From Nitrosomonadales bacterium (GTDB lineage Bacteria; Pseudomonadota; Gammaproteobacteria; Burkholderiales; Gallionellaceae): a stretch of 64,000 bases of DNA. Location: positions 62,001 through 126,000 of the forward strand of contig JACQYW010000013.1 of NCBI GenBank assembly GCA_016208015.1. Reading direction: 5' to 3'. The notes beneath the pieces are model-generated. The model saw only the letters and a list, made by a program, of their open reading frames with translations. It searched no databases and was not told where the DNA came from. A program made the translations under genes and the position numbers. Below are positions 1-13,446 of the stretch, piece after piece (position 1 is the first letter of the stretch; every line of letters starts with the position of its first letter).

Positions 1-220
1 GCTGGACGATGCGGAGAAGACGCAGGCCTTGCAGCAGCACGCGCAGGCGCGCGGTTTCGAACTGCCGGGCGAAGTGACGACCTATCTGTTGCGGCATGGA
101 CGCCGCGATCTGCCTGCGCTGCTGGCCACGCTGGATGCGCTGGATGAACATTGCCTGCGTTTGAAGCGAGCGGCTTCGGTGCCTTTGCTGAAGGAAGTGA
201 TGCGGCGAGGGCTGGAGTAG
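1..220 (+). CDS. hda: DnaA-related inactivator Hda, C-terminal end (partial)
   Basis: Only the last 72 codons are in the window; the reading frame enters from the left edge (first full codon at base 2). The segment looks like the lid region of a DnaA-type AAA+ domain: a helical stretch with LLRHGRRDLPALLATLDALD, where the arginine of GRRDL matches the sensor-II position, followed by a helix ending KEVMRRGLE. Hda, with the DNA clamp, stimulates ATP hydrolysis by DnaA and so limits re-initiation of replication. The short C-terminus without a helix-turn-helix domain IV argues for Hda rather than DnaA itself. The body of the gene would confirm this. Confidence 0.75.
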   Translation, partial: LDDAEKTQALQQHAQARGFELPGEVTTYLLRHGRRDLPALLATLDALDEHCLRLKRAASVPLLKEVMRRGLE

Positions 221-321
221 TGGCTGCCCCATGCCAAATCTGCGAGAATCGAACACGGAGGGTGTGCCGAATCACAAAAATAACCATATGCAATCAAGCT
301 TAATCAATTGAGGAAACAATA

Positions 322-936
322 ATGAAGAAACATATTTTGTTGGCGGCAGTGATGGCGGCGTTCTCGGCACCCGCTTTTGCAGGGACTGATATCGAGGCGC
401 ATGTGTCCACTTTGGGTTATGGCATGGGCATGGGATTGCAGGCGCCTGACTCGTCCGTGGTGACGAGAGTGGGATTCAATCAGTTCAACAAGACCTATAC
501 CACCACATCCGGCTCGGTCAACTATGAAGGCAAATTGAAGCTTTCCAGCGCCGACCTGTTGCTTGACTGGCACCTGTTCAATGGTGTGACCCATCTTACG
601 GCGGGTCTGGTCTACAACAACAACAAGGTCGAACTGAATTCCGTGGGCAATTACATGATCAATGGCACTACTTACACGGGGACGATGAACTCCACCGTGA
701 CCTTCAAGAAGGTCGCGCCTTACCTGGGATTCGGCTGGAGCGGGCAAGCCAGGAACAAGGGACTGTCGTTCAAGTCGGACTTCGGTGTGCTGTTCCAGGG
801 CACGCCCAAGTCGACGGTGACCGCAACGGGTGTTTCGGCTGCCGACCTTGCGACTGCCCAAACAGACCTGGATGAGAGCCTGAAGAACTTCAAGTACTAC
901 CCGGTCATCTCTTTCGGTATCGGCTACGCGTTCTAA
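322..936 (+). CDS. Outer-membrane beta-barrel protein (hypothetical)
   Basis: This 204-residue protein starts with a clear signal peptide (MKKHILLAAV, cleavage likely after AFA near residue 20) and ends in an aromatic residue (GIGYAF), as outer-membrane barrels do for BAM recognition. In between, short amphipathic strands alternate with polar, Gly/Asn/Thr-rich turns, and no cytoplasmic membrane helix is visible. The ribosome site GAGGAAAC lies just before the ATG. The size fits an eight-stranded OmpW/OmpA-barrel-like protein, but I cannot assign a family or a substrate. It stands alone between hda and a HAD phosphatase gene. Confidence 0.6.
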   Translation: MKKHILLAAVMAAFSAPAFAGTDIEAHVSTLGYGMGMGLQAPDSSVVTRVGFNQFNKTYTTTSGSVNYEGKLKLSSADLLLDWHLFNGVTHLTAGLVYNNNKVELNSVGNYMINGTTYTGTMNSTVTFKKVAPYLGFGWSGQARNKGLSFKSDFGVLFQGTPKSTVTATGVSAADLATAQTDLDESLKNFKYYPVISFGIGYAF

Positions 937-1012
937 GTTTTTGTGCAATGGTTGTTCGGAAGCCGGGCCCCGCAGCGATGCAGGCCTGGCTTTCTTGTAT
1001 TAGGAGAGTGCA

Positions 1013-1675
1013 GTGAATCTGGCTTTATTCGATCTGGACAATACCCTGCTGAGCGGCGACAGCGATTTCGAGTGGTCGCAGTTCCTGATCGAGCAGGGCG
1101 TGCTCGACCGCGAACTGTTCGAGGCGAAGAACCTTGCGTTCTACGAGCAGTACAAGGCGGGAACGCTGGATATCCACGAGTTCCTCGATTTTCAGCTCAA
1201 GCCCCTGTCGCGCCATGCACGCAAGATGCTGGACGAGTGGCATGAGGGGTTCATGCGCCGCAAGGTGCGTCCGATGATGGGCGACAAGGCGCGCGAACTG
1301 GTGGCGAAACACAAGATGGCAGGCGATATATGCGTGATCATCACTGCCACCAACAGCTTCGTGACCGCGCCCATCGCGCGCGAATTCGGCATCGAACATC
1401 TGATTGCCACCGATCCCGAGGAGAAGGACGGCGAATTCACCGGGCGTGTCGCCGGGGTGCCCAGCTTCCGCGACGGCAAGGTGCTGCGTATGGAGAACTG
1501 GCTGGCCCAGCGCGGCTGGAACTGGGAGAGTTTCGGCGACACCTGTTTTTACAGCGATTCGCTGAACGATCTGCCCTTGCTTTCCAAAGTGAAGCGTCCG
1601 GTCGCCGTCGATCCGGATGCGACGTTGTTGAAACACGCGCAAAAACAAGGTTGGACGGTCATTTCCCTGCGTTAA
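1013..1675 (+). CDS. HAD-superfamily phosphatase, subfamily IB (SerB-like)
   Basis: A 220-residue cytosolic HAD hydrolase. The nucleophile motif is FDLDNTLL near the N-terminus, followed by the IITATNSF threonine motif in the middle and the acidic motif YSDSLNDLPLL near the C-terminus, in the usual order. The inserted helical cap between motifs I and II is typical of the PSPase-like IB class, which includes phosphoserine phosphatase relatives and CicA-like proteins. The substrate cannot be read from the sequence; a phosphomonoester is likely. The start is GTG, chosen because AGGAG lies about eight bases upstream and because an earlier start would lengthen the N-terminus beyond the HAD nucleophile strand. 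Confidence 0.75.
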   Translation: MNLALFDLDNTLLSGDSDFEWSQFLIEQGVLDRELFEAKNLAFYEQYKAGTLDIHEFLDFQLKPLSRHARKMLDEWHEGFMRRKVRPMMGDKARELVAKHKMAGDICVIITATNSFVTAPIAREFGIEHLIATDPEEKDGEFTGRVAGVPSFRDGKVLRMENWLAQRGWNWESFGDTCFYSDSLNDLPLLSKVKRPVAVDPDATLLKHAQKQGWTVISLR

Positions 1676-1747
1676 TCGAAAATCCGCGAAGCGATTCGTT
1701 TGCCCTTTCTCCCGCTTCACCCGCAAGGGGTACGCCGTGGTTGTATG

Positions 1748-1760
1748 GGGCTAAAGCCCC
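1748..1760. other. Short GC hairpin without U-tract
   Basis: GGGGC-taaa-GCCCC lies in the 233-base space between the HAD gene and pcnB. No thymine run follows, so it is a weak terminator candidate at best. The rest of the gap holds a TATAAT at 1859-1864, about 45 bases before pcnB, which is a plausible -10 element. Confidence 0.3.
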
Positions 1761-1858
1761 GACAACACACGCAGGCGGGGGAAAGTTGGATAGGGGGAAC
1801 GGTCCAAGCGTGTTTTCACCTGTCTTGACCGTAGAACCGGGGCAGCAGAGGGGCGGTG

Positions 1859-1864
1859 TATAAT
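1859..1864 (+). promoter_or_regulatory. Candidate pcnB -10 element
   Basis: TATAAT followed by CCGCCC, a GC-rich discriminator. No good -35 sits 16-18 bases upstream; a TTGACC at 1825 is 28 bases away, too far. The sequence gTG directly before TATAAT may partly act as an extended -10. Confidence 0.4.
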
Positions 1865-1908
1865 CCGCCCGTCGCCGCGATCCAGCGGCGATTTCAACTT
1901 TTTCAACC

Positions 1909-3255
1909 ATGATAAAAAGACTGTTCAAACGGGTGTTCGGCAAGTCTGCTCCGGTGCGGGTGGCAGGTGCGGCACATGTGATTCCATATGGAAAGCATGG
2001 AGTTAGTCGCGACGGCATCAGCTATGGTGCGAAACGCGTCACCGACGGCCTGCAGGCGGCGGGTTTCCAGGCCTTCGTCGTCGGCGGTGCCGTGCGCGAC
2101 CTGCTGTTGGATCGCCAGCCCAAGGATTTCGATGTAGCCACCGATGCCACTCCCGAAGAGGTGAAGCGCGTGTTCCGCCGCGCCCGTATCATCGGGCGGC
2201 GTTTCCGCCTGGTGCATGTGATGTTCGGCGAAGAGACGGTGGAAGTTTCCACCTTCCGCCGTGCCATCGATGCCGAGGATGCCGAGACCGATGCGCACGG
2301 GCGCATCCTGCGCGACAACGAATTCGGCGACCAGGAACAGGACGCCGCACGGCGCGACTTCACCGCCAATGCGCTGTTCTACGATCCCAGTACGCAGGAG
2401 ATATTCGATTACCACAACGGTTATGCCGACATCCGCGCCAACGTGCTGCGCATGATTGGCGACCCGGAAGTGCGCTACCGCGAAGACCCGGTGCGCATGC
2501 TGCGTGCGGTGCGGCTCTCGGCCAAGCTGGGCATGAAGCTGGACCCGGCCACCGCTGCGCCGATCTTCAAGATGAAAGAACTGTTGAGCAACGTGCCCGA
2601 GGCGCGGCTGTTCGACGAGATGCTCAAGTTGTTGTTGTCCGGCCACGCCATGCCGTGCATCAAGAAGCTGCGCGCCATGGATCTGCACCACGGCATGCTG
2701 CCCATGCTGGACGTGATCCTGGAGCAACCGATGGGCGAGAAGTTCGTCATGTTGGCCTTGCAGAACACCGACCAGCGCATCGCCGAAGAGAAAGCCACTT
2801 CGCCCGCCTTCCTGTTCGCCGCCCTGTTGTGGCACGAAGTGCTGGCGGCTTGGAAGGCCAGGCAGGATGCGGGCGAGAAACCGATCGGTGCGATGCATGC
2901 GGCAATGGATGAAGTGCTGGACCGGCAGCGCGCCCAGCTTGCCATCCCGCGCCGTTACGACACCGTGATGAAGGAATTGTGGCTGATGCAGCCGCGCTTC
3001 GAACAGCGCGGCGGCCAACGTCCCCTGCGCCTGCTGGCCTTGCCGCGCTTCCGTGCCGCTTACGACTTCCTGTTGTTGCGTTGCCAGAGCGGCGAAGTGG
3101 ATGCCGAGCTGGGTGCCTGGTGGGAAGAGTTCCAGCATGCCGGCGACGAGCGCCGCGCCGAGATGCTGTTGCCGGATACCGGCGGACCCAAGAAACGCCG
3201 TCGCCGCAGCAAAAAGCCCGGTTCGACAGCGCAATCCGAATTGCCCATAGACTGA
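1909..3255 (+). CDS. pcnB: Poly(A) polymerase I
   Basis: This 448-residue class II nucleotidyltransferase adds 3' poly(A) tails to RNA, which marks transcripts for decay. The diagnostic block lies near residues 55-85: VVGGAVRDLLLDRQPKDFDVATDATPEEV in outline, with the Gly-Gly and the DFDVA carboxylates that hold the metal ions. RRDFTANALFY and the EDPVRMLRAVRLSAKLG helix follow, as in the PcnB/CCA family. The strongly basic C-terminal tail (GGPKKRRRRSKKPG) and the length point to PcnB rather than a CCA-adding enzyme. The stop overlaps the folK start by one base (TGATG arrangement), a pcnB-folK pair also common in other proteobacteria. Confidence 0.93.
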   Translation: MIKRLFKRVFGKSAPVRVAGAAHVIPYGKHGVSRDGISYGAKRVTDGLQAAGFQAFVVGGAVRDLLLDRQPKDFDVATDATPEEVKRVFRRARIIGRRFRLVHVMFGEETVEVSTFRRAIDAEDAETDAHGRILRDNEFGDQEQDAARRDFTANALFYDPSTQEIFDYHNGYADIRANVLRMIGDPEVRYREDPVRMLRAVRLSAKLGMKLDPATAAPIFKMKELLSNVPEARLFDEMLKLLLSGHAMPCIKKLRAMDLHHGMLPMLDVILEQPMGEKFVMLALQNTDQRIAEEKATSPAFLFAALLWHEVLAAWKARQDAGEKPIGAMHAAMDEVLDRQRAQLAIPRRYDTVMKELWLMQPRFEQRGGQRPLRLLALPRFRAAYDFLLLRCQSGEVDAELGAWWEEFQHAGDERRAEMLLPDTGGPKKRRRRSKKPGSTAQSELPID

Positions 3256-3734
3256 TGAAGCACATCGCGTTCGTCGGGCTGGGCAGCAACCTGGCCGATC
3301 CCGCTACACAAGTGGAGCAGGCGCTGGACGCGCTGAACGGTTTGCCGCAGACACGTCTGCTGTGCCGTTCTTCTTTGTATCGCAGCGCACCGGTGGGCTA
3401 TCTGGATCAGCCTGATTTCATCAATGCAGTGGCGCAGGTGGAAACGGAACTGGCACCGCATGCCCTGCTGGATGCCTTGCTGGCGCTGGAACAGGAATGC
3501 GGGCGCACGCGCGAGTTCCGCAACGCGCCGCGCACGCTGGATCTGGATGTGTTGCTGTACGACGATCTGGTGCATCACGAGCATGGACTGACCATCCCGC
3601 ATCCGCAGATGCATCTGCGCGCGTTCGTGTTGCAACCGCTGCAGGAGATCGCGCCGGATTGCGTGATACCGGGCGTGGGGGCGGTGGCAGAGGCAGCGAG
3701 GCTATGCGCGGATCAGACATTGGAGCGGATCTGA
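3255..3734 (+). CDS. folK: 6-hydroxymethyl-7,8-dihydropterin pyrophosphokinase
   Basis: A 159-residue HPPK that transfers pyrophosphate from ATP to 6-hydroxymethyl-dihydropterin in folate synthesis. Family blocks are all present: FVGLGSNLADP at the N-terminus, SSLYRSAPVGYLDQPDFINAV near residue 45, and the RTLDLDVLLYDD motif that supplies metal and pterin contacts, then IPHPQMHLRAFVLQPL. The ATG shares a base with the pcnB stop and is the first codon giving the family N-terminus MKHIAFVGLGSN, so a longer upstream start is not needed. The following kinase gene begins directly after its stop. Confidence 0.95.
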   Translation: MKHIAFVGLGSNLADPATQVEQALDALNGLPQTRLLCRSSLYRSAPVGYLDQPDFINAVAQVETELAPHALLDALLALEQECGRTREFRNAPRTLDLDVLLYDDLVHHEHGLTIPHPQMHLRAFVLQPLQEIAPDCVIPGVGAVAEAARLCADQTLERI

Positions 3735-4379
3735 ATGCCCCTGAGTAAATATCGTTATATCGTGGTGGAAGGCCCCATCGGCGTGGGCAAGACCAGCCTT
3801 GCGCAGCGGCTGGCCGACAGGGCCGAAGCGCACCCCCTGCTGGAAAAACCGCAGGACAACCCTTTCCTGGCCAATTTCTATCAGGATCCGGTGCGCTATG
3901 CGCTGCCGACCCAGTTGTTCTTCCTGTTCCAGCGCATCAACGAAGCGCGCGACATGGCGCAGATGGACCTGTTCCAGAGCCGGACCGTCTCCGATTACCT
4001 GTTCGAGAAGGATGCGCTGTTCGCGCGCCTGACCCTGAGCGACGACGAATACAAGCTCTATCAGTCCATCTATCAGGGCTTGGCACCGCAGGCGCCCACG
4101 CCTGATCTGGTGATCTATCTGCAAGCCCCCACTTACACTTTGTCCGAGCGCGTGCGCCGCCGAGGCAACCGCTATGAACGCACCATTCAGGACGATTATC
4201 TGACGCGCCTTGCGGAAAGTTACGGCGAGTTCTTCCACCATTACGAAGAGGCGCCGCTGCTGGTGGTGAACAGCGAACACCTGAATTTCGTGGATAATGA
4301 GGACGACTTCAACCTGCTGCTCGACCGCATCGCGAAGATGAAAGGACGCAGGGAATATTTCAACGTGGGCAGGGATTGA
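3735..4379 (+). CDS. Deoxynucleoside kinase family protein
   Basis: A 214-residue P-loop kinase starting right after the folK stop. The Walker A motif is EGPIGVGKTSLA at residues 10-21. LLEKPQDNPFLANFY and the lid region RVRRRGNRYERTI match the dNK/dGK family, which phosphorylates deoxynucleosides for salvage. Betaproteobacteria often carry this gene between folK and panB; the local order folK-dnk-panB agrees. Substrate preference (deoxyguanosine, deoxyadenosine or other) cannot be told from the sequence. Cytosolic, no signal or membrane segment. Confidence 0.85.
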   Translation: MPLSKYRYIVVEGPIGVGKTSLAQRLADRAEAHPLLEKPQDNPFLANFYQDPVRYALPTQLFFLFQRINEARDMAQMDLFQSRTVSDYLFEKDALFARLTLSDDEYKLYQSIYQGLAPQAPTPDLVIYLQAPTYTLSERVRRRGNRYERTIQDDYLTRLAESYGEFFHHYEEAPLLVVNSEHLNFVDNEDDFNLLLDRIAKMKGRREYFNVGRD

Positions 4380-4478
4380 AATGGTATTTCACGATAGCCT
4401 CATCTCCCTCCGGGGGATAACCAGCGACTTGCCCGCTTGCGGGCTTAGTCGAATGGCTAGTAGTTCCATCAGGATTGA

Positions 4479-4513
4479 GGTGAGGGAACCCTCGTAATAT
4501 CCATACCCTCACC
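4479..4513. repeat. Inverted repeat in panB leader
   Basis: GGTGAGGG (4479-4486) and CCCTCACC (4506-4513) are perfect complements separated by 19 bases, inside the 170-base gap before panB. A second small hairpin (CCCGC-tt-GCGGG) lies near 4433-4444. The role is unknown; it could be a leader structure or an old repeat. Confidence 0.4.
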
Positions 4514-4549
4514 CCAGCCAGAGGCAATCTGGTAACGGGAGAAAGAAAT

Positions 4550-5341
4550 ATGCGTACGACGCTGAGCAAACTCCAATCCATGCGCGACAAGGGCGAGAAG
4601 ATCGCCGTGCTGACCTGTTACGACGCCAGTTTCGCCACCTTGCTGGAAACCAATGGTGTGGACGTGCTGCTGGTCGGAGATTCGCTGGGTATGGTCATCC
4701 AGGGGCGCGAGTCCACGCTGCCGGTCACCATCGAACAAATGGCTTATCACACCGCCTGTGTGGTCAGCGGAGCGCAGCAGGCTTTCGTCATCGCCGACAT
4801 GCCGTTCGGCACTTCGCAGTTTTCCGCACGGGAGACTTTCGCCCACGCAGTGCAATTGATGCAGGCCGGGGCGGAGATGGTCAAGCTCGAAGGTGGCGCC
4901 GAAATGGCGGAGACCGTCGCTTTCCTGACCTCGCGCGGCATCCCGGTGTGTGGACATATCGGCCTCACGCCGCAATCGGTACATCAGCTCGGTGGCTACA
5001 AGGTGCAGGGCAGAGGTGATGTTGCAGCACAGCGCCTGCGTGATGATGCGCAGTCCTTGCAGCAGGCGGGTGCAGGTATGGTGTTGATGGAGGCTGTCCC
5101 CGCCGCACTGGCGGTAGAAGTCACCGCGAGTCTCACCGTCCCTACCATCGGCATCGGTGCCGGGGCAGGATGTTCAGGGCAGGTGCTGGTGGTGTACGAC
5201 ATGCTGGGCATCTACCCCGGCAAGAAGGCGCGCTTCGTCAAAGACTTCATGCCGGGGGCCGGTTCCATCGCGCAGGCGGTGGCGAACTACGTGGCCGAAG
5301 TGAAGTCGGGTGCGTTCCCCGCGGCGGAGCATTCCTTCTGA
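4550..5341 (+). CDS. panB: 3-methyl-2-oxobutanoate hydroxymethyltransferase
   Basis: This 263-residue TIM-barrel enzyme makes ketopantoate from alpha-ketoisovalerate and methylene-THF, the first committed step to pantothenate and CoA. Family motifs: LTCYDASFA near residue 22, [31 protein letters not shown], and [20 protein letters not shown]. The metal-binding aspartates lie in VGDSLG and IADMPFG. The ATG follows a GGGAGAAAG ribosome site. The stop codon overlaps the panC ATG by one base, so the two are translationally coupled. Confidence 0.96.
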   Translation: MRTTLSKLQSMRDKGEKIAVLTCYDASFATLLETNGVDVLLVGDSLGMVIQGRESTLPVTIEQMAYHTACVVSGAQQAFVIADMPFGTSQFSARETFAHAVQLMQAGAEMVKLEGGAEMAETVAFLTSRGIPVCGHIGLTPQSVHQLGGYKVQGRGDVAAQRLRDDAQSLQQAGAGMVLMEAVPAALAVEVTASLTVPTIGIGAGAGCSGQVLVVYDMLGIYPGKKARFVKDFMPGAGSIAQAVANYVAEVKSGAFPAAEHSF

Positions 5342-6168
5342 TGCAGCTGATCCATACCGTTGCCGAGCTGCGTGCCCGCCTGGCGAGCGAAAAGGCAGTC
5401 GCCTTCGTGCCCACCATGGGCAACCTGCACGAGGGGCACATCGAGTTGGTGCGTCTCGCCCGCAGCCGAGGTTCCTGCGTGGTGGTCAGCATCTTTGTCA
5501 ATCCGCTGCAGTTCGGCCCCAACGAGGATTTCGACAAATACCCGCGCACGCTGGAAGCGGACTGCGAGAAGTTGCAGGGGCTGGCCGATGTGGTGTTCGC
5601 GCCCGCCGTTACTGATATGTATCCCGAACAGCAGACCCTGTTCGTCGAGCCGCCGCCTATCGCCAGCGAACTCTGCGGCGAGTTCCGCCCCGGTCATTTC
5701 CGCGGCGTGGCGACGGTGGTGCTGAAACTGTTCAACCAGGTGCAGCCGCAAGTCGCCGTCTTCGGCAAGAAGGATTACCAGCAACTGGCCATCATCCGGA
5801 GCATGGTTACCCAGTTCAACCTGCCCATCCTGATCGTCGGGGCGGAGACCACCCGTGCGGCGGATGGACTGGCTTTGTCCTCGCGCAATCAGTACCTTTC
5901 TGCAGAAGAGCGAACCGAAGCGGCTTTTCTTAGTCAAATATTAAGTGGGATGGGGGAAACACTGAAAGGCGGTGCCGTTGGCTATGTTGCGCGGGAGCGA
6001 GAGGCGGCTGCTGCGCTTGCCAAGCGCGGCTGGCAGGTGGAATATGTGTCGGTGCGCAAGCAGGCCGATCTGGGTGTGCCGGGTGAGGCTGAGCGTCGGC
6101 TCGTGATTCTGGTTGCGGCCCGGCTGGGCAAGACCAGACTGATCGACAACATCGAGGTTTGTCTTTAG
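5341..6168 (+). CDS. panC: Pantoate--beta-alanine ligase
   Basis: A 275-residue ATP-dependent synthetase joining pantoate and beta-alanine. The nucleotidyl-transferase motif is [15 protein letters not shown] near residue 24, with the HxGH-type histidines; [19 protein letters not shown] follows, then FGKKDYQQL and LSSRNQYLS. Length and motif order are those of the normal enzyme. The start overlaps the panB stop, the earliest ATG that keeps the family N-terminus. panD follows after 53 bases with its own promoter-like sequence, so panD may be transcribed both from the operon and independently. Confidence 0.96.
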   Translation: MQLIHTVAELRARLASEKAVAFVPTMGNLHEGHIELVRLARSRGSCVVVSIFVNPLQFGPNEDFDKYPRTLEADCEKLQGLADVVFAPAVTDMYPEQQTLFVEPPPIASELCGEFRPGHFRGVATVVLKLFNQVQPQVAVFGKKDYQQLAIIRSMVTQFNLPILIVGAETTRAADGLALSSRNQYLSAEERTEAAFLSQILSGMGETLKGGAVGYVAREREAAAALAKRGWQVEYVSVRKQADLGVPGEAERRLVILVAARLGKTRLIDNIEVCL

Positions 6169-6186
6169 CCGCCAGACGTTTATAAT
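6159..6186 (+). promoter_or_regulatory. Candidate panD promoter
   Basis: TTGTCT (6159-6164), 16-base spacer, TATAAT (6181-6186), followed by GCGCGCCCCCG. It overlaps the end of panC. The GC-rich discriminator is of the kind sensitive to ppGpp and is shared by several other promoters in this window. Confidence 0.55.
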
Positions 6187-6221
6187 GCGCGCCCCCGAAA
6201 CCGGGGAAGATGGAGGTGACC

Positions 6222-6605
6222 ATGCAACGAACCATGCTACAGGCCAAATTGCACCGCGTGCGCGTGACGCAGTCCGAACTGCATTACGAGGGTTCGTGCG
6301 CCATCGATGACGACCTGTTGGATGCTTCCGGCATCAGGGAATATCAGGCCATCGACATCTACAACGTCACCAACGGCGAGCGTTTCAGCACCTATGCCAT
6401 CCGCGCTGAGCGCGGTTCGCGCACCATTTCCGTCAACGGCGCGGCAGCGCACAAGGCCAACCCAGGCGACATCCTGATCATCGCGGCTTTCTCCATCTAT
6501 TCGGAGCTGGAGTTGCAGAAGTACCATCCCACCCTCGTGTATGTGGACGAACACAACCGCATCATCGACAAGCGCGACAAGATTCCCGTCCAGGCCGCAG
6601 CATAG
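6222..6605 (+). CDS. panD: Aspartate 1-decarboxylase, pyruvoyl-dependent
   Basis: A 127-residue proenzyme that decarboxylates aspartate to beta-alanine, supplying PanC. The self-cleavage site is HYEGSCAID with the Gly24-Ser25 bond; Ser25 becomes the pyruvoyl group. Other family residues follow ([29 protein letters not shown]). I chose the ATG at 6222 rather than one 12 bases earlier because it gives the usual start MxRTMLxxKLHRV and is preceded by GGAGGTGA at a good distance. panB, panC and panD together form a complete pantothenate segment lacking only ketopantoate reductase. Confidence 0.95.
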   Translation: MQRTMLQAKLHRVRVTQSELHYEGSCAIDDDLLDASGIREYQAIDIYNVTNGERFSTYAIRAERGSRTISVNGAAAHKANPGDILIIAAFSIYSELELQKYHPTLVYVDEHNRIIDKRDKIPVQAAA

Positions 6606-6609
6606 CGAC

Positions 6610-6647
6610 AACAGCAAAACGCCCCGGAAACGGGGCGTTTTGCTGTT
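6610..6647 (+). terminator. Strong hairpin after panD
   Basis: A 17-bp perfect stem (AACAGCAAAACGCCCCG paired with its complement) capped by GAAA. The inner GC stem is followed by GTTTTG, so it can act as an intrinsic terminator although the T run is short. It separates the pantothenate genes from the next unit. Confidence 0.75.
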
Positions 6648-6756
6648 TGCCACTCTGCTTCTGATGACCTGCAATTGACTGCGGCGGGAATGCACGGGAT
6701 ACTCCATAAAAACAAGCGGGTCTGTGTTTCCATCCTTCGCTCAAAGGGGAGTTTCC

Positions 6757-8121
6757 ATGCAATACGATGCTGTCATCATCGGGGGCGGCCCGGCGGGGCT
6801 GGCCATCGCATCCGAGTTGTCGCGCAACTGGCGTGTGCTGGTGGTGGAAAAGGGCGTGGCTGGCACGACCAATCGCAGTTGGTTCGTGCCTTACAACGTC
6901 GTTGACGACCTGGTCCGGCCCTTTACCTTTGGCGGGGTGACGCGGTTCCTGGCCAATACCTGCACCGGGGCCACGGCGCAATGGCAGGCGCGCCAGTTCG
7001 AGCGGTATCCCTACGTCAATGAAAAGACTTTGCTGCCGCACTGGGTCGAGACCGTGCGCGCCAACGGGTCGGAGGTGCTGGACCAGTGCGAGTACCGCTC
7101 GCACGAGGTGAGCGGCAGCGGTGTCAGCGTCGACACCGCGCGCGGCAAGTTCCAGGCCCGGCTGCTGATCGACTGTACCGGCTACAACTCCCCCATCGCG
7201 AAGCAATACGGCATCAGCCGCGCCGGCTACTACTGGTGGTCGGTGTTCGGCGCGATCGGCGATCATCCCAACGGCCTGGGCGGCATGGAGGTGGGCGACT
7301 ACATGCTGTGGCAGACCTTCGCCGACACCAACAGGAATGCCGATGCCTCGCTGCAACAGGGCCGCCCGGTGTTCGAATACGAGATCCTCGATCCGCGCAC
7401 TTCGTTCTCGCTGATTTTGTATTTGCGCAAGGAGATCATTACGCGCGAGGCGATGGAGCCGGTCTACCAACGCATCATCCGCGAAGAGGCCAGCACGGCG
7501 GCATTCCACGACATGACGATCAAGGAGATCAAATACGGCTGGTATCCGTCCGGCAGCGTCTCCCAGGAACTGGCGCGCGAGCGCGTGATCTTCGCCGGGG
7601 ATGCGGCGTGCTGGACCACGCCGTGCGGCTGGGGCATGTCGTTCATCCTCAACAACTACCGCGAATTTTCCGGCAAGCTCGATGCGGCGCTGCGCGCGGA
7701 CAGGCTGGGGCGCGCCGAGCTGGCGGCGATCCCGCACTTCCGCTTCCGCGAACGTTCGGAGATCGTGCTCAACACGCTGATCACGCATTTCCTGTCCGAC
7801 GCGGCGGCGCCGTTGCTGGATCGCTTCATCGGCCTGTTCAATCCGGCCAGCCCCAACCACATCGACCCGCTGTATTGCGAGAAGGTGTTCACGCTGGACA
7901 TCACCACGGAAGAAGTGCACATCATGCTGGGGGCGGTGCTCAAGGCGTTCACGCTCAAGGAATTGCTCAGCTTCCTGCCCCTGTCGGAGTCCGGCCTGTT
8001 GCTGGAGGAAGCGGCCTACTTCGTCGGCGAGGAGGCGCTGGCCGATGTGCGCCGCTGGTTCCACCTCGGCGGCGACACACCCGCCAGCCCGGACCGCAAT
8101 TCGGGTTTCGATTTCAACTGA
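6757..8121 (+). CDS. FAD-dependent oxidoreductase (geranylgeranyl reductase/lycopene cyclase-like)
   Basis: A 454-residue flavoprotein. The Rossmann FAD motif opens the protein ([19 protein letters not shown]) with an acidic strand end VVVEKG. A second flavin contact, [20 protein letters not shown], lies near residue 285, as in the PHBH-fold group that includes geranylgeranyl reductases, lycopene cyclases and tryptophan halogenases. The halogenase WxWxIP motif was not seen. The substrate is unknown. The start at 6757 has AAAGGGGA six bases upstream. The hybrid kinase gene follows within about 20-35 bases, so this enzyme and the two-component genes are probably co-transcribed; a link between redox or membrane lipid chemistry and signalling is conceivable but unproven. 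Confidence 0.6.
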   Translation: MQYDAVIIGGGPAGLAIASELSRNWRVLVVEKGVAGTTNRSWFVPYNVVDDLVRPFTFGGVTRFLANTCTGATAQWQARQFERYPYVNEKTLLPHWVETVRANGSEVLDQCEYRSHEVSGSGVSVDTARGKFQARLLIDCTGYNSPIAKQYGISRAGYYWWSVFGAIGDHPNGLGGMEVGDYMLWQTFADTNRNADASLQQGRPVFEYEILDPRTSFSLILYLRKEIITREAMEPVYQRIIREEASTAAFHDMTIKEIKYGWYPSGSVSQELARERVIFAGDAACWTTPCGWGMSFILNNYREFSGKLDAALRADRLGRAELAAIPHFRFRERSEIVLNTLITHFLSDAAAPLLDRFIGLFNPASPNHIDPLYCEKVFTLDITTEEVHIMLGAVLKAFTLKELLSFLPLSESGLLLEEAAYFVGEEALADVRRWFHLGGDTPASPDRNSGFDFN

Positions 8122-8156
8122 ACGCAGGGAGCACGGCCATCGCTACTTCAACCACT

Positions 8157-11017
<2,861 letters not shown>

Positions 11018-11021
<4 letters not shown>

Positions 11022-11941
11022 ATACAGACACCCTGAACGACGAGCGCCCGCGCATCCTGATCGTGGATGACGAACGTATCAATATCACCATCCTCAATGC
11101 CCTGCTCAAGGCCGATTACCGGCTGATGGTGGCGACCAGCGGCGAGCAGGCGCTCAAGGCCGCGCTCACCGGCCAGCCCGACCTGATCCTGCTCGACATC
11201 CTGATGCCCGGCATGGACGGACATCAGGTATGCCGCAAGCTCAGGTCGGATCCCGCTACCCACAACATCCCCATCATCTTCATCACCGCTATGGGCGATG
11301 CCGAGAACGAGACCATGGGGTTCGCGCTGGGCGCGGTGGATTACATCTCCAAGCCCTTCAACAACGCCGTGGTCAAGGCGCGCGTCGGCGTCCATCTGAG
11401 GCTCAAACGCCAGAACGACTTGCTCGAGAACCTGGCTTCCGTGGATGCGCTGACCGGGGTGCCCAACCGGCGCGCCTTCGATCAGGCCCGCGTCGAGGAA
11501 TGGCGCCGCTGCCAGCGGGAAGGCATGCCCGTCTCGATCATCATGCTGGACATCGACCAGTTCAAGCAATACAACGACAACTATGGCCACGGCGCGGGCG
11601 ACGAATGCCTGTCGCGCATCGCCAAGGCGCTCCAGAGCTGCGTCCACCGTCCCGGCGACATCCTGGCGCGATACGGCGGGGAGGAGTTCAGCGCCATCCT
11701 GCCCGGGACCCACAAGGAAGGCGCCTTGCAACTGGCCGAGCGGCTGCACGAGGTGGTGGGCGAACTGGCGATCTCGCATGAGCACTCGAAGGTGTCGTCG
11801 CAGGTCACCATCAGTGTGGGCGTCGCCAGCACCGATCGAACCGACGAAGTGACGAGCCAGCAACTGATGGAAGCGGCTGACAGGATGCTCTATCAGGCCA
11901 AGGAGTCGGGGCGCAACACCACTTGCACTATCGAACTGTGA
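11018..11941 (+). CDS. Response regulator with GGDEF output (diguanylate cyclase)
   Basis: A 307-residue protein: a receiver domain ([10 protein letters not shown]; phospho-acceptor Asp60 in [13 protein letters not shown]; switch Lys in SKPFNN) joined by a short helix to a GGDEF domain. The signature is GGEEF at residues 220-224, with [13 protein letters not shown] and [14 protein letters not shown] intact, so it should make c-di-GMP. An RPGD inhibitory site lies five residues before it, indicating product feedback. The architecture is like PleD/WspR. It overlaps the stop of the hybrid kinase, which very likely phosphorylates it through its Hpt domain. Confidence 0.92.
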
Positions 11942-11965
11942 GAAACCCGCCAGCCGATACCCCGT

Positions 11966-11989
11966 AGGGGCAAATGATTATTTGCCCCT
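11966..11989. other. Palindromic hairpin between convergent genes
   Basis: AGGGGCAAAT-gatt-ATTTGCCCCT, a perfect 10-bp stem, lies between the GGDEF regulator (plus) and purB (minus). A second, weaker stem CTGCCT/AGGCAG lies just beyond (11989-12012). No T run follows on either side, so it may be a bidirectional 3'-end stabiliser rather than a classical terminator. Confidence 0.45.
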
Positions 11990-12021
11990 GCCTACCATTG
12001 AAAAAGGCAGGTGGGTGGTAT

Positions 12022-13428
<1,407 letters not shown>

Positions 13429-13446
13429 TTACGTGAAAGGACGGAC

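Noticed and set aside
1825..1864. TTGACC...TATAAT as a complete pcnB promoter
   Set aside because: The spacer is 28 bases, far beyond 16-18; only the -10 is kept as a candidate.
4380..4549. Riboswitch in the panB leader
   Set aside because: There is an inverted repeat, but no conserved riboswitch core (TPP, SAM, glycine or similar) and no terminator/antiterminator pair could be seen.
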